NCBI GenBank assembly: GCA_964016885.1
Contig: OZ024759.1
Location: 4,546,546-4,610,545 of the forward strand
Direction of reading: 5' to 3'
Source of the DNA: Eledone cirrhosa
Taxonomy: Eukaryota > Mollusca > Cephalopoda > Octopoda > Eledonidae
DNA length: 64,000 bases
The number at the start of each line of letters is the position of its first letter. The stretch's first letter is position 1. Positions 10,471-20,639 of the stretch are shown piece by piece. A program made the position numbers and the translations under genes. Below the pieces are notes generated by a model. It saw only the letters and a list, made by a program, of their open reading frames with translations, was not told where the DNA came from and searched no databases.

Positions 10471-11027
10471 CTTCTGTTTATTACATAATTCTGTTATACG
10501 TATTTCGAAGATGTCAGAGTGTTTGCATAACTTTCTGACATGTTCTCTTCAGACAAGTTGAAATTTGTGTTCTTTTATTTTGTTTTTGATATGCTACCAA
10601 GGAGTGGGGGTTAGAGTTGTGTTTGCATTCCTGTCCAGTTGTTATATGGTTTGGATGGCTATTCTAGTAGGCAGATATAAAGCAGGAGGTGCTATTGTTG
10701 CTGACATACTAGGGATGCTAAGTAGGTTAAGGTATCAAATTACCAGAGGGGTAAGTCATCACCCCACCCCCCGTTCATATATGTTAAAGAATTTGTTCGA
10801 ATAATCTACTTATTTTTTTATTTATTTGAACTTTGTTTATTTGTTTGAACTACATAGCTATATATCCAGGCTGTGTATTATTAGAGAAGGTGATTCTTGT
10901 GTAACTATGTAAGGATGCATTAAATGTATAGATTTAGTCATTATGTTCAGCTCTAGGTGGAAGTTAGCATGGAACGTGTTAACTATCTAATCTAAGGAAA
11001 GTTTTAGATATTTTATGCATACAAGTA
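10471..11027. other. No gene; intronic sequence
   Basis: A plus-strand open frame of about 79 codons (10565-10804) has no recognisable domain, no codon bias and no splice context. I treat it as chance. Confidence 0.5.
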
Positions 11028-11031
11028 TTAA

Positions 11032-11199
11032 CTCTTTAGCATTTACATTACTCTGTAATGTATTTTCTCTGTAAAGTCTTTACCTCACATAATAATCTCA
11101 CATAATATCAAATCCACAAGATTTTGATATTATTTATTTTGAGAACAATACCTTAACAAAAGTATGAGCAGCCAGTTACGGCTGGTTTGAACAGAAAAA
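11032..11199 (-). mobile_element. piggyBac-like MITE, truncated copy
   Basis: Begins at TTAA (11028-11031) with CTCTTTAGCATTTACATTAC, continues with CTCACATAATATCAAATCCA and GAGAACAATACCTTAACA, and stops after TTTGAACAGAAA, where other copies continue to a second TIR. One TIR kept, one lost. Confidence 0.75.
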
Positions 11200-11352
11200 G
11201 CACCACCTACACTCCACTCCTACTATAACCATGACAGCCACCTCCACTCCACCACCACCTACACTCCACTCCCACTATAACCACGACAGCCACCAACACT
11301 CCCCTCCCACTATAACCATGACAACCACCTACACTCCACCACCACCACTCAC

Positions 11353-11487
11353 CTTTACAAGTGTTATTCACATCAATATATCCATCTTTACATCCAGTCA
11401 CACATTTGCCAGTCAATTGATCACATGTCTTTCTGCAGTTGTTGCACTCTTCTTTACAATTTCTTCCATAGAATCCAGGGAGACATT
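11353..11487 (-). CDS. EGF-like exon of FTP/EGF gene (intact)
   Basis: Acceptor TCTTTCTAG|AATGTC (AG at 11489-11488) and donor AAAG|GTGAGT (GT at 11352-11351). It has 135 nt, phase 1-1 and eight Cys: CLPGFYGRNC, EEC, NNC, KTC, GKC, TGC and NTC. Joined to the lectin exon it reads EVEVF-Q-CLPGFYG, the usual way an FTP domain is followed by an EGF repeat in molluscan multi-EGF proteins. Extracellular module. No damage seen. Confidence 0.88.
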
Positions 11488-11525
11488 CTAGAAAGACAAA
11501 CAATCTTAGTCATTATTTCAATCTA

Positions 11526-11683
11526 GGGCAGTGGATTGGCAGAATCGGTGGAGCATCGAACACCATGCTTTGCGGCATAAAGTTATGGCCCTTTATGATC
11601 TGAGTTCAAATCGCGCCGAGGTTAACTTTGCTTTTCATCCTTACGGGGTCTTGTGCCTATATAAGGAACCATTATTTTAATCA
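11526..11683 (+). mobile_element. SINE-B copy, internally shortened
   Basis: Head GGCAGTGGATTGGCAGAATCG, B box GAGTTCAAATCG, then CCTTACGGGGTC joined directly to TTGTGCCTATAT, so the central part is deleted. Flanked by ATTATTTCAATC / ATTATTTTAATC. Confidence 0.8.
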
Positions 11684-11915
11684 AGGGCGGTGGATTGGCA
11701 GTATCGTTAGAGTGTCGAACACCATGCTTTGCGGTATTGAGTTACGACCCTTTCCATTCTGAGTTCAAAACCCGCCAAAGTTAGCTTGGCCTTTCATCCT
11801 TACGGGGTCGATAAAATAAAGTACCAGTCACACACTGGGGTCATTTAAATCGACTTTCCCCCTTCCCTTCAAATTGCTGGCCTTGTGCCAACAGTAGAAA
11901 CAATTATTTCAATCT
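11684..11915 (+). mobile_element. SINE-B copy
   Basis: Full order of SINE-B motifs from GGGCGGTGGATTGGCAG to GCCTTGTGCCAACAGTAGAA. It directly follows the previous copy and is bounded by the same ATTATTT[TC]AATC sequence, suggesting sequential insertion at the same site. Confidence 0.85.
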
Positions 11916-11942
11916 GCACTTTGACAATGCTGTTTATTTTAA

Positions 11943-12524
11943 CCCTTTAGCATTTACATTACCCTGTATTTACTATTGTATTTTCATGGTAAAGGCTTTA
12001 CCTCACATAATTATCTCACATAACATTTACATTACTCTGTATTTACTATTGTATTTTCATGGTAAAGGCTTTACCTCACATAATTATCTCACATAACATT
12101 TACATTACCCTGTATTTACTATTGTATTTTCATGGTAAAGGCTTTACCTCACATAATTATTTCACATAACATTTACATTACCCTGTATTTACTATTGTAT
12201 TTTCATGGTAAAGGCTTTACCTCACATAATTATCTCACATAACATTTACATTACTCTGTATTTACTATTGTATTTTCATGGTAAAGGCTTTACCTTACAT
12301 AATTATCTCACATAATATTTACATTACCCTGTATTTACTATTGTATTTTCATGGTAAAGGCTTTACCTCACATAATTATCTCACATGATATTGAATCTAC
12401 GAGATTTTAATATTATTTATTTTGAGAAGAAAACCTTAACATCAGTATGAGTGGCCAGTTGCAGCTGATTTGAACAGAGGTTAGAGAATTCTGGCCGGAT
12501 ATGGCCAGTTTAAATGCTAAAGGG
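11943..12524 (-). mobile_element. piggyBac-like MITE with six internal 73-bp units
   Basis: TTAA flanks both ends (11939-11942 and 12525-12528). The termini CCCTTTAGCATTTACATT and GTTTAAATGCTAAAGGG are inverted repeats. Inside, the unit around GTAAAGGCTTTACCTCACAT recurs six times with exact 73-base spacing (11950, 12023, 12096, 12169, 12242, 12315). Non-autonomous, no transposase. Confidence 0.9.
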
Positions 12525-12528
12525 TTAA

Positions 12529-12889
12529 ACTGTTTACATTCCATTATAATTTCATGTAAGAACCTTTGTTAAGTTATATTCCAAACCACCTGAAACTGCT
12601 CCAGGTTCTATGCTACAAAATTGTTTATTCCAAAGCCTTTATATTATCTAAAAATCTTCCATCTAATTTCATGTAAGAACCTTTGTTAAGTTACATTCCA
12701 AACCACCTGAAACTGCCCTTATTCCACTTTAAGTTTACGGTTCATTTCTTTTTCATTTAGAATTGTCTCCTGCAAGAACATAGATGAAAATGGATGAAAA
12801 TGCACAAAAATTCAAACTGGTTATAATCAACAAGTAAAATCTTTTTCATTTTTTTTTTTTTGGCATGGCATTGGAAAAGCATCACACTG
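12529..12889. other. No gene; about 90-bp direct repeat
   Basis: The segment around CATGTAAGAACCTTTGTTAA occurs twice (about 12550-12600 and 12670-12715) with CCAAACCACCTGAAACTGC after it. Otherwise AT-rich intron. Confidence 0.55.
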
Positions 12890-13305
12890 TCTAAAAAAGT
12901 CTGTCTTAAACCATAAGGCTTGTTAGGCCAATGCTTATCTCGGTTTCATGGCATGAAGCAACTTGAAGTACAAGACACCTTGCTGTGAAGGCACATGGCT
13001 TAGTGGTTAGAGCATTGGGCTTGCAATTGAAAGGTTGTGAGTTCAATTCTCGGACCAGGTGATGTGTTGTTTCCTTGAGCAAGACACTTTATTTCACATT
13101 GCTCCAGTTTACTCAGCTGTAGAAATGAAATGATAGGACTGGGGTCCCTATCATTAAATTACCCTAGACACCTCCAACGAGATATACCTTGGAGGAGGCC
13201 AGCTAAACCTGCATATGTGTGAGCTGTAACAACAACAACCTCGCTGGACAGGACACCAGTCCATCACAGTGTTAAACCTCCAGCTATTACAGGTACTCAT
13301 TTTCA
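12890..13305 (-). mobile_element. SINE-A copy (reverse) split by a forward SINE-A insertion
   Basis: 12890-12984 and 13237-13305 together form one reverse SINE-A 3' half (GGACAGGACACCAGTCCATC, AGTCGCTTCATGCC-type text). It is interrupted by a complete forward SINE-A at 12985-13236. Confidence 0.7.
12985..13236 (+). mobile_element. SINE-A copy (tRNA-derived)
   Basis: Head with A box TGGCTTAGTGGTTAGAG, anticodon-arm region GGGCTTGCAATTGAAAGG, and B box GTGAGTTCAATTC. The body follows with GAGCAAGACACTTTATTTCA and CTCCAGTTTACTCAGCTG. The tail is (AAC)n. An internal Pol III promoter is therefore visible. Confidence 0.88.
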
Positions 13306-13334
13306 GCTATATAATACAATATATTTTTCGTTAG

Positions 13335-13595
13335 GCTGGTGCTTATCTCTGTTTCATGGCGTGAAGCGACTGGGAGTACAAGATTCCCCCCTGGACAGGA
13401 CACCAGTCCATCACAGGGTTAAACCTCCAGCTATTACTGGTACTCATTTTCAGCTGAGTATACTGGAGCAATGTGAAGTGAAGTGTTTTGCTCAAGAACA
13501 CAACATGTAACCCAGCTCAGGAATCGAACCCATGACATTATGATTCTATGTCCAACACCCTTACCACTAGGCAATGCACCAAACTGTGCAACTCC
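13335..13595 (-). mobile_element. SINE-A copy (reverse)
   Basis: Reverse order of the same motifs as the copy at 25172, ending with the reverse B box GAATCGAACCCATGACATTA and CACTAGGCAATGCACC. Confidence 0.8.
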
Positions 13596-13814
13596 TAAAT
13601 ATTTTTGTATCTCCTCGTGTTTGTGTTTTTGTAGTTTTTATGTCAAATGAATTCAGAGCATAATCGACATGAGATGATTTCAACTAAAACCTGTTTCCCT
13701 ATAAATATGAAACACCCTAATATATATGTATATATGTTAAAGGTATATTATAAAGAGAAAGGACCTGCTGGCTGAGCTCTTGCTCTTTATAAAATAGCCA
13801 TGCTCTACTACTGT

Positions 13815-14085
13815 GGGCTTTGTGTTGTGTTCTTGAGCAAGACACTTTATTTCACGTTGCTCCAGATCACTCAGCTGTGGAAATGGGTTGCGATGTCACT
13901 GGTGCCAAGCTGTATCGGCCATTGCCTTTCCCTTGGACAATATCAGTGGCATAGAGAGGGGAGGCTGTTATGCATGGGCTACTGCTGGTCTTCTACAAAA
14001 CAACCTTGCCCAGACTTGTGCCTTGGAGGGGAACTTTCTAGACTCAAATTCTATGGACATTCGTGACCGAAGGATCTCTTTACCT
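13815..14085 (+). mobile_element. SINE-A variant body
   Basis: GTTCTTGAGCAAGACACTTT, CTCCAGATCACTCAGCTGTG, then a variant 3' body GCCAAGCTGTATCGGCCATT, CTTTCCCTTGGACAA and GACATTCGTGACCGAAGG, also seen at 37200 and 40050. The tRNA head is mostly lost. Confidence 0.7.
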
Positions 14086-14197
14086 TTTACCCTTACTAAC
14101 CCATGTATCGAATACTCTGTTCAGTAATGGTCTAACTAGTTTTAAACTGGTTCTATCCTGATTTATGTTAAAGGTATAAAGGTATCTATATACTTAC

Positions 14198-14398
14198 GAA
14201 AGACCTCCACTTCACACATGCTAAGGCTAGGTCCTGACAGCAGAATTATTGTGATTTTGTTGCCCTTAACAGGACTAGAACATTGCACATCAATAACTTT
14301 TGTCTTCTCTAGATTGGAAATCTTCTCACATATTCTGTGTTTTTTGTCATTTGATACCAACACTATTATTGAGAATTTATTTTGTGCTGCAGAAAAAC
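14198..14398 (-). CDS. F-type lectin (FTP/F5-8 type) domain, second exon
   Basis: Acceptor CTTACCAG|GTTTTTC (AG at 14400-14399) and donor CTTTC|GTAAGT (GT at 14197-14196). It has 201 nt, phase 1-1. It encodes the C-terminal half of a fucolectin/tachylectin-4-type beta-sandwich: KFSIIVLVSND, then VQCSSPVKGNKITIILLSGP and the diagnostic LSMCEVEVF terminus. It completes the domain begun in exon 24749-25006; the junction gives YID-S-FSAAQN. Known F-type lectins bind fucose through a His and two Arg residues; I do not see that basic triad here, so sugar binding is doubtful. The 10.3-kb intron before it holds the Tx1-like LINE and the expanded MITE. Confidence 0.85.
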
Positions 14399-14784
14399 CT
14401 GGTAAGAAAGTTAAAACAAAAAACAAATAGCAATGGTATTTGGTGGTGGTGGTGGTGGTGGTGAGGAGGAGGGAGGTTTGGGTAAAGTTTAGTCAAAAAG
14501 TGATTGGCAAACATGGGCTTGGACCAGTGCAAGATTTAGGGCACATGAAGCCCTGTGCTAGTTATGTTATGAGGCCTCTTACTCGTAAAAAATTCATCAT
14601 AAAAAATTGTGCCAAATTTAGAATTAACCGTTTAGCATTTAAACCGGTTGTATTCGGCCAGAATTTTCTCAACTCTTTCTATTCAAACTGGCTGTAACTG
14701 GACACTCATACTTATATTAAGGTATTGTTCTCAAAATAAATAACATCAAAATCTCATAGATTCGATATTATGTGAGATAATTAT

Positions 14785-14996
14785 GAGGGCGGTGGATTGG
14801 CAGTAACGGTAGAGGGTCGGACGCCATGCTTTGCCGCATGGAGTTACGGCCCTTTATGATTTTAGTTCAATCCCGCCGAGGTTAACTTTGCCTTTCATCC
14901 TTATGGGGTTGATAAAATAAAGTACCAGTCACTCACTGGGGTCGATTTAATCGACGTTCCCCTACCCCAAAATTGCTGACCTTGTGCCTATATAAA
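14785..14996 (+). mobile_element. SINE-B copy nested in the MITE
   Basis: GGCGGTGGATTGGCAGTAACG to GACCTTGTGCCTATAT. The flanks TTATGTGAGATAATTATGAG and TTATGTGATATAATTATGAG form a target duplication of about 20 bases, proving insertion into the MITE. Confidence 0.88.
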
Positions 14997-15444
14997 AATC
15001 CCTTATGTGATATAATTATGAGGTAAAGCCTTTACTGTGAAAATACAATAGTATATATAGAGTAATGTAAATGTTATGTGAGATATTATGTGAGGTAAAG
15101 CCTTTACTGTGAAAATACAATAGTATATATAGAGTAATGTAAATGTTATGTGAGATATTATGTGAGGTAAAGCCTTTACTGTGACAATACAATAGTATAT
15201 ATAGAGTGGTTTCTTTATTTGCCACTAGGGCACAAAAGGTAGGGACAGATACAAGGGGGGAAGTTTACATATAATTAACGAGTACAAAAATATAACAATG
15301 AAATAACAACAACAAACGAAGTCCTCAATAGGGAGGGGGCATTAACATGGGTCGCACACACCCCGGAAAAAATGTGTAACCCTTCTCCTCAGGAGCACAA
15401 AGAGTAGGTGCTTCCCTCGTCTCCTCTTTTTCCTCTTCTTTCAC

Positions 15445-18400
15445 CTACAGGCTGATATAGAGAGAAGACCCATTCACTCTGGCCATTCTCCCTACTTTCA
15501 CCCACCTTTCATAAAACTTGCTGGGGTAGAGCACCTCTCTCTCCATTCTGATCCTTCTTTTAAAATGGTATTTGAAAAAGGGGATCAGTTGTTGGCCGGA
15601 GAGAAAGGTGTCTGACCTCAGCCCTTTCAGCCTCGTCCACCATACAACTTCTTTAGCCATGGCTACCACACAGAGAAAAACCGCCTCTCCTTCGTTTTTG
15701 AAAGGGGGAGGCGGTTTGATCGTGACAATGGACTCGGTGGTCAACCGGATTGGTCCCACCCTCGACAGTAGTCGTTCCACATAGCCCCACAGGTCAGCAA
15801 TGCCTGGGCAGTGTACGAATGCGTGCGCAACGGTTTCGTCATCATGCACGCATCTCGGACAGATCTTATTCAAAGGATCTCTACCCAGGCTCCCATGCCT
15901 GTGGAGCTTGTCTCGAACGGGTAGAGCCCCTCGGTAGCACTGCCAAGCCAGGGACTTTTGGAAGTTGTCCATCGGTCCAGGGCCAAACGTCCTACCGAAC
16001 AGACTGGCCAGTTCATCTTCCTCCATGCCTAGAGCTTCTCCGAGAGCATCGTCGCACCTGCTGCGTACCAACCCTCTATAGAATGTCGAGGTGGAGTCTC
16101 CACTGATTGCCGGGTCCGCTTTCCAGAGGGCCGTGAGCGCCTGGGCACATTCAATGTGCCAGTCGCCCACTTTTCTCGGTCTTTGCTTGACCCAGGATTG
16201 CAGCTCGGTGAGCGAGACGAGTCTGGGAAAGGCTCGCCTCACAAACGGGGCCCACACCGGTTGACCGGTGAGGAATACCTGGAGGTGCCGTAGCCTTAAT
16301 GCGTGTTTACGCATCTGTAGCCACGGCATCCCCAGCCCTCCTTTCGAAGGGTGTTGACAGCAGATGGATCTCCTCACCAAAGGGGTCCGCTTGTTCCAAA
16401 GAAATTGGAACAGCGCGCACTCCATTTTGGCGAGTCTTTTCACTGGGCAAGGCACGACGGTCAAGCGGTAGTAGATGACGGATGCTATATAAGTATTCGC
16501 CACCTCCGCTCGACCTTTCAGGGATAGTTTGCACTGGGCCCACTTCTGGGTGAGTGCAAATACCCTGGCCGTTACCTCGTTCCAGTTTTTCTCCACCTGG
16601 AGGTCTGGTCCGAACCAGACCCCAAGCAGCTTCACCGGGCCCTCCGTCCAGCGTCCGACGACGTCGTTGGAGGGCATCGGTTTGCCTCTCCATGTTCCGA
16701 GTTGCAAACCGACGGACTTGTCCCGGTTCAGCTTGGCTCCTGTAAACCTTTCATATTCCTCCAGTAAGGTGCCGATCTCACCGATTTGCGAGGTTTTCGA
16801 CACCATTACTGTCACGTCATCGGCGTAGGCCGACGCCGCTTTCTGCAATCCCGGTTCCAAAGGGATGCCCTGCAACCGCTCCAACTTCCGCAGTAGTGGC
16901 TCAAGAGCCAGCACATACAGTAGGGAGGAGAGAGGGCATCCCTGTCGGATGGATCGCATGATTTGGAACGGCTCCGAGAGGTGGCCGTTCACCTTGACCC
17001 TTGAGCAGACGTTGCTGCTGTGCATCGCAGCAATCCAACCCCTGAAAACAGGTCCGAAGCCTGCCGCCGCGAGCACCGCATCCAGGTAACGATGGTCAAC
17101 CCTATCGAAAGCTTTAGATTGATCCAAGTTGATCAGGGCCCCACCAAAGCCGGGTTCATTCCCTACCCTCTCTATGATGTATCGCATAAGGTGGAGATTG
17201 TCGTGAATGGACCTGGACGGGATTGCGCATGTCTGCGCTTCTCCCACCAGGTTTCCAACGACAAGCGCCAACCTCTTCGCTAACACCTTGGCCAAAATCT
17301 TTAACTCTGTATTTAGCAGAGTTATGGGCCTGAAGTTACTTATGTCATCCCCCTTGTTCTCATCCTTCCTCACCAGCGTAACTACGCCCTTGGTCACAGA
17401 ACTGGGAATTCTCCCGTTCTGCTGCCAGTTGCAGTAGACCGCTTCGAGGATATCGGAGAACAAGTCCGGCATCGCTACATATAGCTCGTATGGTAGACCA
17501 TCGAGACCCGGGGATTTGCGTTTGCCGCATTGGCTCAGCGCCGCCCCTATCTCAGCAGCTGAAATCGTCCTTTCGCAGGACTTCGCCTCCGCGTCCGAGA
17601 GGCGCGGCAGACCGTCGAGGTATGGATTGAAATCCATAGTCTCACCCGGCGCGCCGCTCCTCTCGAACAGTCGTGCAAAGTGCCGCTGAAAGGCCGCACA
17701 TATCTGCCCAGGTTCAAGGATCACACGCCCATCCTGGTCCTTCAAAGACCGAATCGTGGACTTGTTCCCACTTTTTGCCTCTGTCACTCGGGCCCAGCTT
17801 ACAGCTTTGGCTCCCTCATTACCCAGAGCACGTATTTTACTCCTGACAACGCAGCCTTCATGCTTCACCTCAAAGAACTGGTCTAAGGCCATTCTTGATG
17901 CCAGCACGCCGGCTACATTGCCACTCCTAATCGCCTCTTCTACTCTATCTACTAATTCCCTTTCCGTCTTGTTCCTATCCCTTGCTAATTCCTGACTAAA
18001 ACCTATCGATTCTATTCTAATTGCTCTCTTAAGAGAGCTCCACCACCTGTTGTTGACAATTGCCCCTGTCAAACTCTGCTTAACTAACGTGCTAATCCGT
18101 TTACTGTAAGCTTTGCTTCTCGGTAAGGACAAGTTCAGCTTCCAGTAACCGGGTCCCTGTCTATGGGTTCTATCAAGGTTGGCTATGCAGGTCACTAACT
18201 TGTGATCCGAATAGTCAACCATGAACATTTTTGGACAGCTAAATGTGTCCCTATCGTTCTCTCTAACTAGGACCCTATCTAGGTACGACCTAGATGTTCC
18301 ACTGCGATTGGTCCACGTCCATAGTGGTACAGTCGGAAAATCTAGTCGATATCTATCGGCCAGGTCAAATCGGCCGATTAACCTTTTGAGGCTTTTACAC

Positions 18401-18882
18401 CCCCCTCTATTGGCACATGCCCCTACATAGTCCCAACGTGCATCCAGGATACCATTCCAGTCCCCCACTAAAAGCAAGGAGCGGGACGTTCCCAGAAAAG
18501 TTTCCAGACGTTGGAAGTATTCCGGCCGCGCTGCCCAAAAAGGGGCGTACACAGCTATTAGTCTAAGGGCTCCACTTTCACTACTGCCGACGTCTAAAAC
18601 CACCAGTCGACCCTCCGGGTCCAGGTGCACCTTCTGTATGGCGAGGCCCAGGTGTTTTCGCAGCAGAACGACAACTCCACCCCCACCCCCCGGTTGACAG
18701 AGAGATGCGAAGATCTCAAAGTCGTCGAAGAGGGGCGCCAGTTGGTGCTCGCTGCTGATCCTGGACTCGCAAATAGCCATTACATCCATTCTATGCGACC
18801 TGAGATCGTTTAAAAGTTTGCCTTGTTTCCAAGACAGTCCCAGGCCACGTACATTCAGACACCCAACTCTTATATCAGCCAT
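15445..18882 (-). CDS. LINE ORF2: endonuclease-reverse transcriptase, 1145 aa, intact
   Basis: Open from ATG at 18882 to the stop at 15445. Residues 1-230 are an AP-like endonuclease: RVGCLNVRGLG, ICESR with the catalytic Glu, LLVGDWNGIL and YSDHKLV near residue 226. RT follows: FRPITLLNTELKILAKVLA, LDQSKAFDRVDH, RQGCPLSSLLYVLALEP and the catalytic AYADDV box near residue 686. The C-terminal CPRCVHDDETVAHAFVHC (about residue 1007) is the CCHC-like motif common in Tx1/L1/I-type ORF2. It makes cDNA by target-primed reverse transcription. No stops or frameshifts, so this could be a recent, active copy. The start lies 21 nt after the ORF1 stop, pointing to reinitiation or read-on translation. Confidence 0.9.
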   Translation of the reverse strand: MADIRVGCLNVRGLGLSWKQGKLLNDLRSHRMDVMAICESRISSEHQLAPLFDDFEIFASLCQPGGGGGVVVLLRKHLGLAIQKVHLDPEGRLVVLDVGSSESGALRLIAVYAPFWAARPEYFQRLETFLGTSRSLLLVGDWNGILDARWDYVGACANRGGCKSLKRLIGRFDLADRYRLDFPTVPLWTWTNRSGTSRSYLDRVLVRENDRDTFSCPKMFMVDYSDHKLVTCIANLDRTHRQGPGYWKLNLSLPRSKAYSKRISTLVKQSLTGAIVNNRWWSSLKRAIRIESIGFSQELARDRNKTERELVDRVEEAIRSGNVAGVLASRMALDQFFEVKHEGCVVRSKIRALGNEGAKAVSWARVTEAKSGNKSTIRSLKDQDGRVILEPGQICAAFQRHFARLFERSGAPGETMDFNPYLDGLPRLSDAEAKSCERTISAAEIGAALSQCGKRKSPGLDGLPYELYVAMPDLFSDILEAVYCNWQQNGRIPSSVTKGVVTLVRKDENKGDDISNFRPITLLNTELKILAKVLAKRLALVVGNLVGEAQTCAIPSRSIHDNLHLMRYIIERVGNEPGFGGALINLDQSKAFDRVDHRYLDAVLAAAGFGPVFRGWIAAMHSSNVCSRVKVNGHLSEPFQIMRSIRQGCPLSSLLYVLALEPLLRKLERLQGIPLEPGLQKAASAYADDVTVMVSKTSQIGEIGTLLEEYERFTGAKLNRDKSVGLQLGTWRGKPMPSNDVVGRWTEGPVKLLGVWFGPDLQVEKNWNEVTARVFALTQKWAQCKLSLKGRAEVANTYIASVIYYRLTVVPCPVKRLAKMECALFQFLWNKRTPLVRRSICCQHPSKGGLGMPWLQMRKHALRLRHLQVFLTGQPVWAPFVRRAFPRLVSLTELQSWVKQRPRKVGDWHIECAQALTALWKADPAISGDSTSTFYRGLVRSRCDDALGEALGMEEDELASLFGRTFGPGPMDNFQKSLAWQCYRGALPVRDKLHRHGSLGRDPLNKICPRCVHDDETVAHAFVHCPGIADLWGYVERLLSRVGPIRLTTESIVTIKPPPPFKNEGEAVFLCVVAMAKEVVWWTRLKGLRSDTFLSGQQLIPFFKYHFKRRIRMEREVLYPSKFYERWVKVGRMARVNGSSLYISL

Positions 18883-18903
18883 GTTGGTTAAAAGAGGAAG
18901 GAC

Positions 18904-20639
18904 CTACCTGTTCGGCTCCTGAGGAGCAGGTTGCACAATATCCATGGGCGTATTGGAGGGGTTGTTTGGTGGGGTGTTGTTCTGTGGTGGAGTGGGGGTG
19001 TTTGGTGAGGTGTGGGTGGGGAAACGTTTCAAGAGGACGCGGTTATAGGGTCGAGTACATGTTTTCCCCACGTCCTCAGGAAAGTTCTCTCTTAGTTTTG
19101 CATAGGTGTCCATTGGGAGTCTTATCATTTTTAAATGCGGTTTGTTGGCCGCGCTTGCAAAGAATTGTCCTTCAGTTTCCACCAAAGGGTCTTTGTGTAT
19201 TGTTTTTACTAGTTCTTTGTTATTTGTGTTAATGTATGTATACTGTTTTATTTGTGTTGTGTTTGTTTGTTGTTCTTGTGTGTGCTTACGTTTTGTTGTA
19301 TGTGTTATGTTTTGGGGTGGGGCGGATTTTGTTTGTTCTGTTTGTTTTGTTTTTGTTGGTGGTTGTGTGTTTGTTTCGTTTATGTTCGAGTGGTGCTTTC
19401 TTTTTTTCCTTTTTACAGGTTGGAAGGGTTCCTCTTCTTCGTCACTAGGTGCCGTTTCAGCTGGGTCCTCGTCCGTGTTGTCGGGTAGTGGTGTATTTTG
19501 GGGTTTTGTTGTATTTGTGTGTGTTTTGGGAGTTGTTTTGGGTGGGGCCGTGTCTTGTGTTATTTTTCCGTGTTGTTTTTGTTGTTGTTGTGGTGGTGGT
19601 GGAGGTGGTGGTGGTGGTGGTGGCGGTGGTGGTGTGTGGGGTGTAGGCAAAAGAGCCTTTTTTTTGTCAATTGAGGACAAGCAGCCCTTAGATGACCCCT
19701 GCTTGAACAGTAGTAACATATGGGCCTCCTACCCTCGGCTGAAATGTATATAAATGTTTCTCCATCGAGGGACACCCTCTGTGGTATTCTAGCTATTCGT
19801 TCTGATCTCATTTGGACCAGAACCTCCACGCTCAAACCGCCGAAAACGTCTGTGGTGACTTCTCCTACTGAGAGGATTCCGTCCTCGTCTTCTAAAAATC
19901 CTGTTAGTACCCAGGAAATGCATGCATTTGGCCGGATTCCGGAGACCCTTATCTTCTGCGTTCTTTTCCCTAAATATGTGGGGAAAAATTTATGTAGCTT
20001 GGAAACAATTGGCGCCACAGAGTATTTCCTGGCCGTCAATTGATCCTTCATTAGGACCGTTATATTCCCATAGAGTGGCCCTTTTTGTATGAACGATATA
20101 TCACTCCACACATTTTTTAGGACCAGCTCAATCTCTTTTTGGGATAATTGAGCTGGTTTCCTTGTTATGTTGGAAATTGTTCTGAAAGATATCGTTCTTA
20201 GCGTCGTGTCTCTTTTGATTTCTTGTGGGGAGGTGATTGTGAAGTCTCCTCCTTCTTTGAAAGTTACATACTGTTTCGCTTCCTTCATCTTTTCTCTCAG
20301 AGTTGTAATGTCCAGTTGCTTGCAGGTTTGTGTTTTCCGGACCGCCTGTGCAAAGGAGGCACCAGTAGTGGGTTCGCTTTGTTTGGTGTTATCGTTATTT
20401 TTTCCTTGGTTGGTGTTGTGACTATTGCTGTTATTGTCGTTGTTGTTTTTGTCTGCGTTTATGTGACTTTCTGGGTTTTCACCCATTTTTACAAATTTTT
20501 CTTTTAATTCCGTGTTCCATGTTTCTTTTGCAGAAGTGAGGAGGGAAGACTTAGAGCCTTGTGGTTCTAGCTTCTCTGTATCACCTTTCTTAGGGGGCGT
20601 GGCTTTCACGTTAGGATGAGATGTGAAAATTCCGTCCAT
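18904..20639 (-). CDS. LINE ORF1: zinc-knuckle protein, split by a frame change at an A8 run
   Basis: The first part, from ATG at 20639 (MDGIFTSHPNV), contains a charged or Asn-rich N terminus, a conserved core with KIRVSGIRPNACISWVLTG, and one CX2CX4HX4C zinc knuckle (CYYCSSRGHLRAAC, near 19685-19724). The frame then changes by -1 at eight A residues (minus strand, T8 at 19658-19665). The new frame stays open for about 250 codons, Pro-rich then basic (PVKRKKRKHH) then a globular stretch (KMIRLPMDTYAKLRENFPED), ending at TAG 18904. It is an RNA-binding partner of ORF2 by analogy with other ORF1 proteins. The shift could be a sequencing or mutational indel, or true -1 frameshifting on A-AAA-AAA-G. 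Confidence 0.75.

Noticed and set aside
12985..13080. tRNA gene candidates (A and B boxes)
   Set aside because: These are heads of SINE-A; the same applies to other SINE-A and SINE-B copies. The cloverleaf is not maintained and SINE bodies follow.
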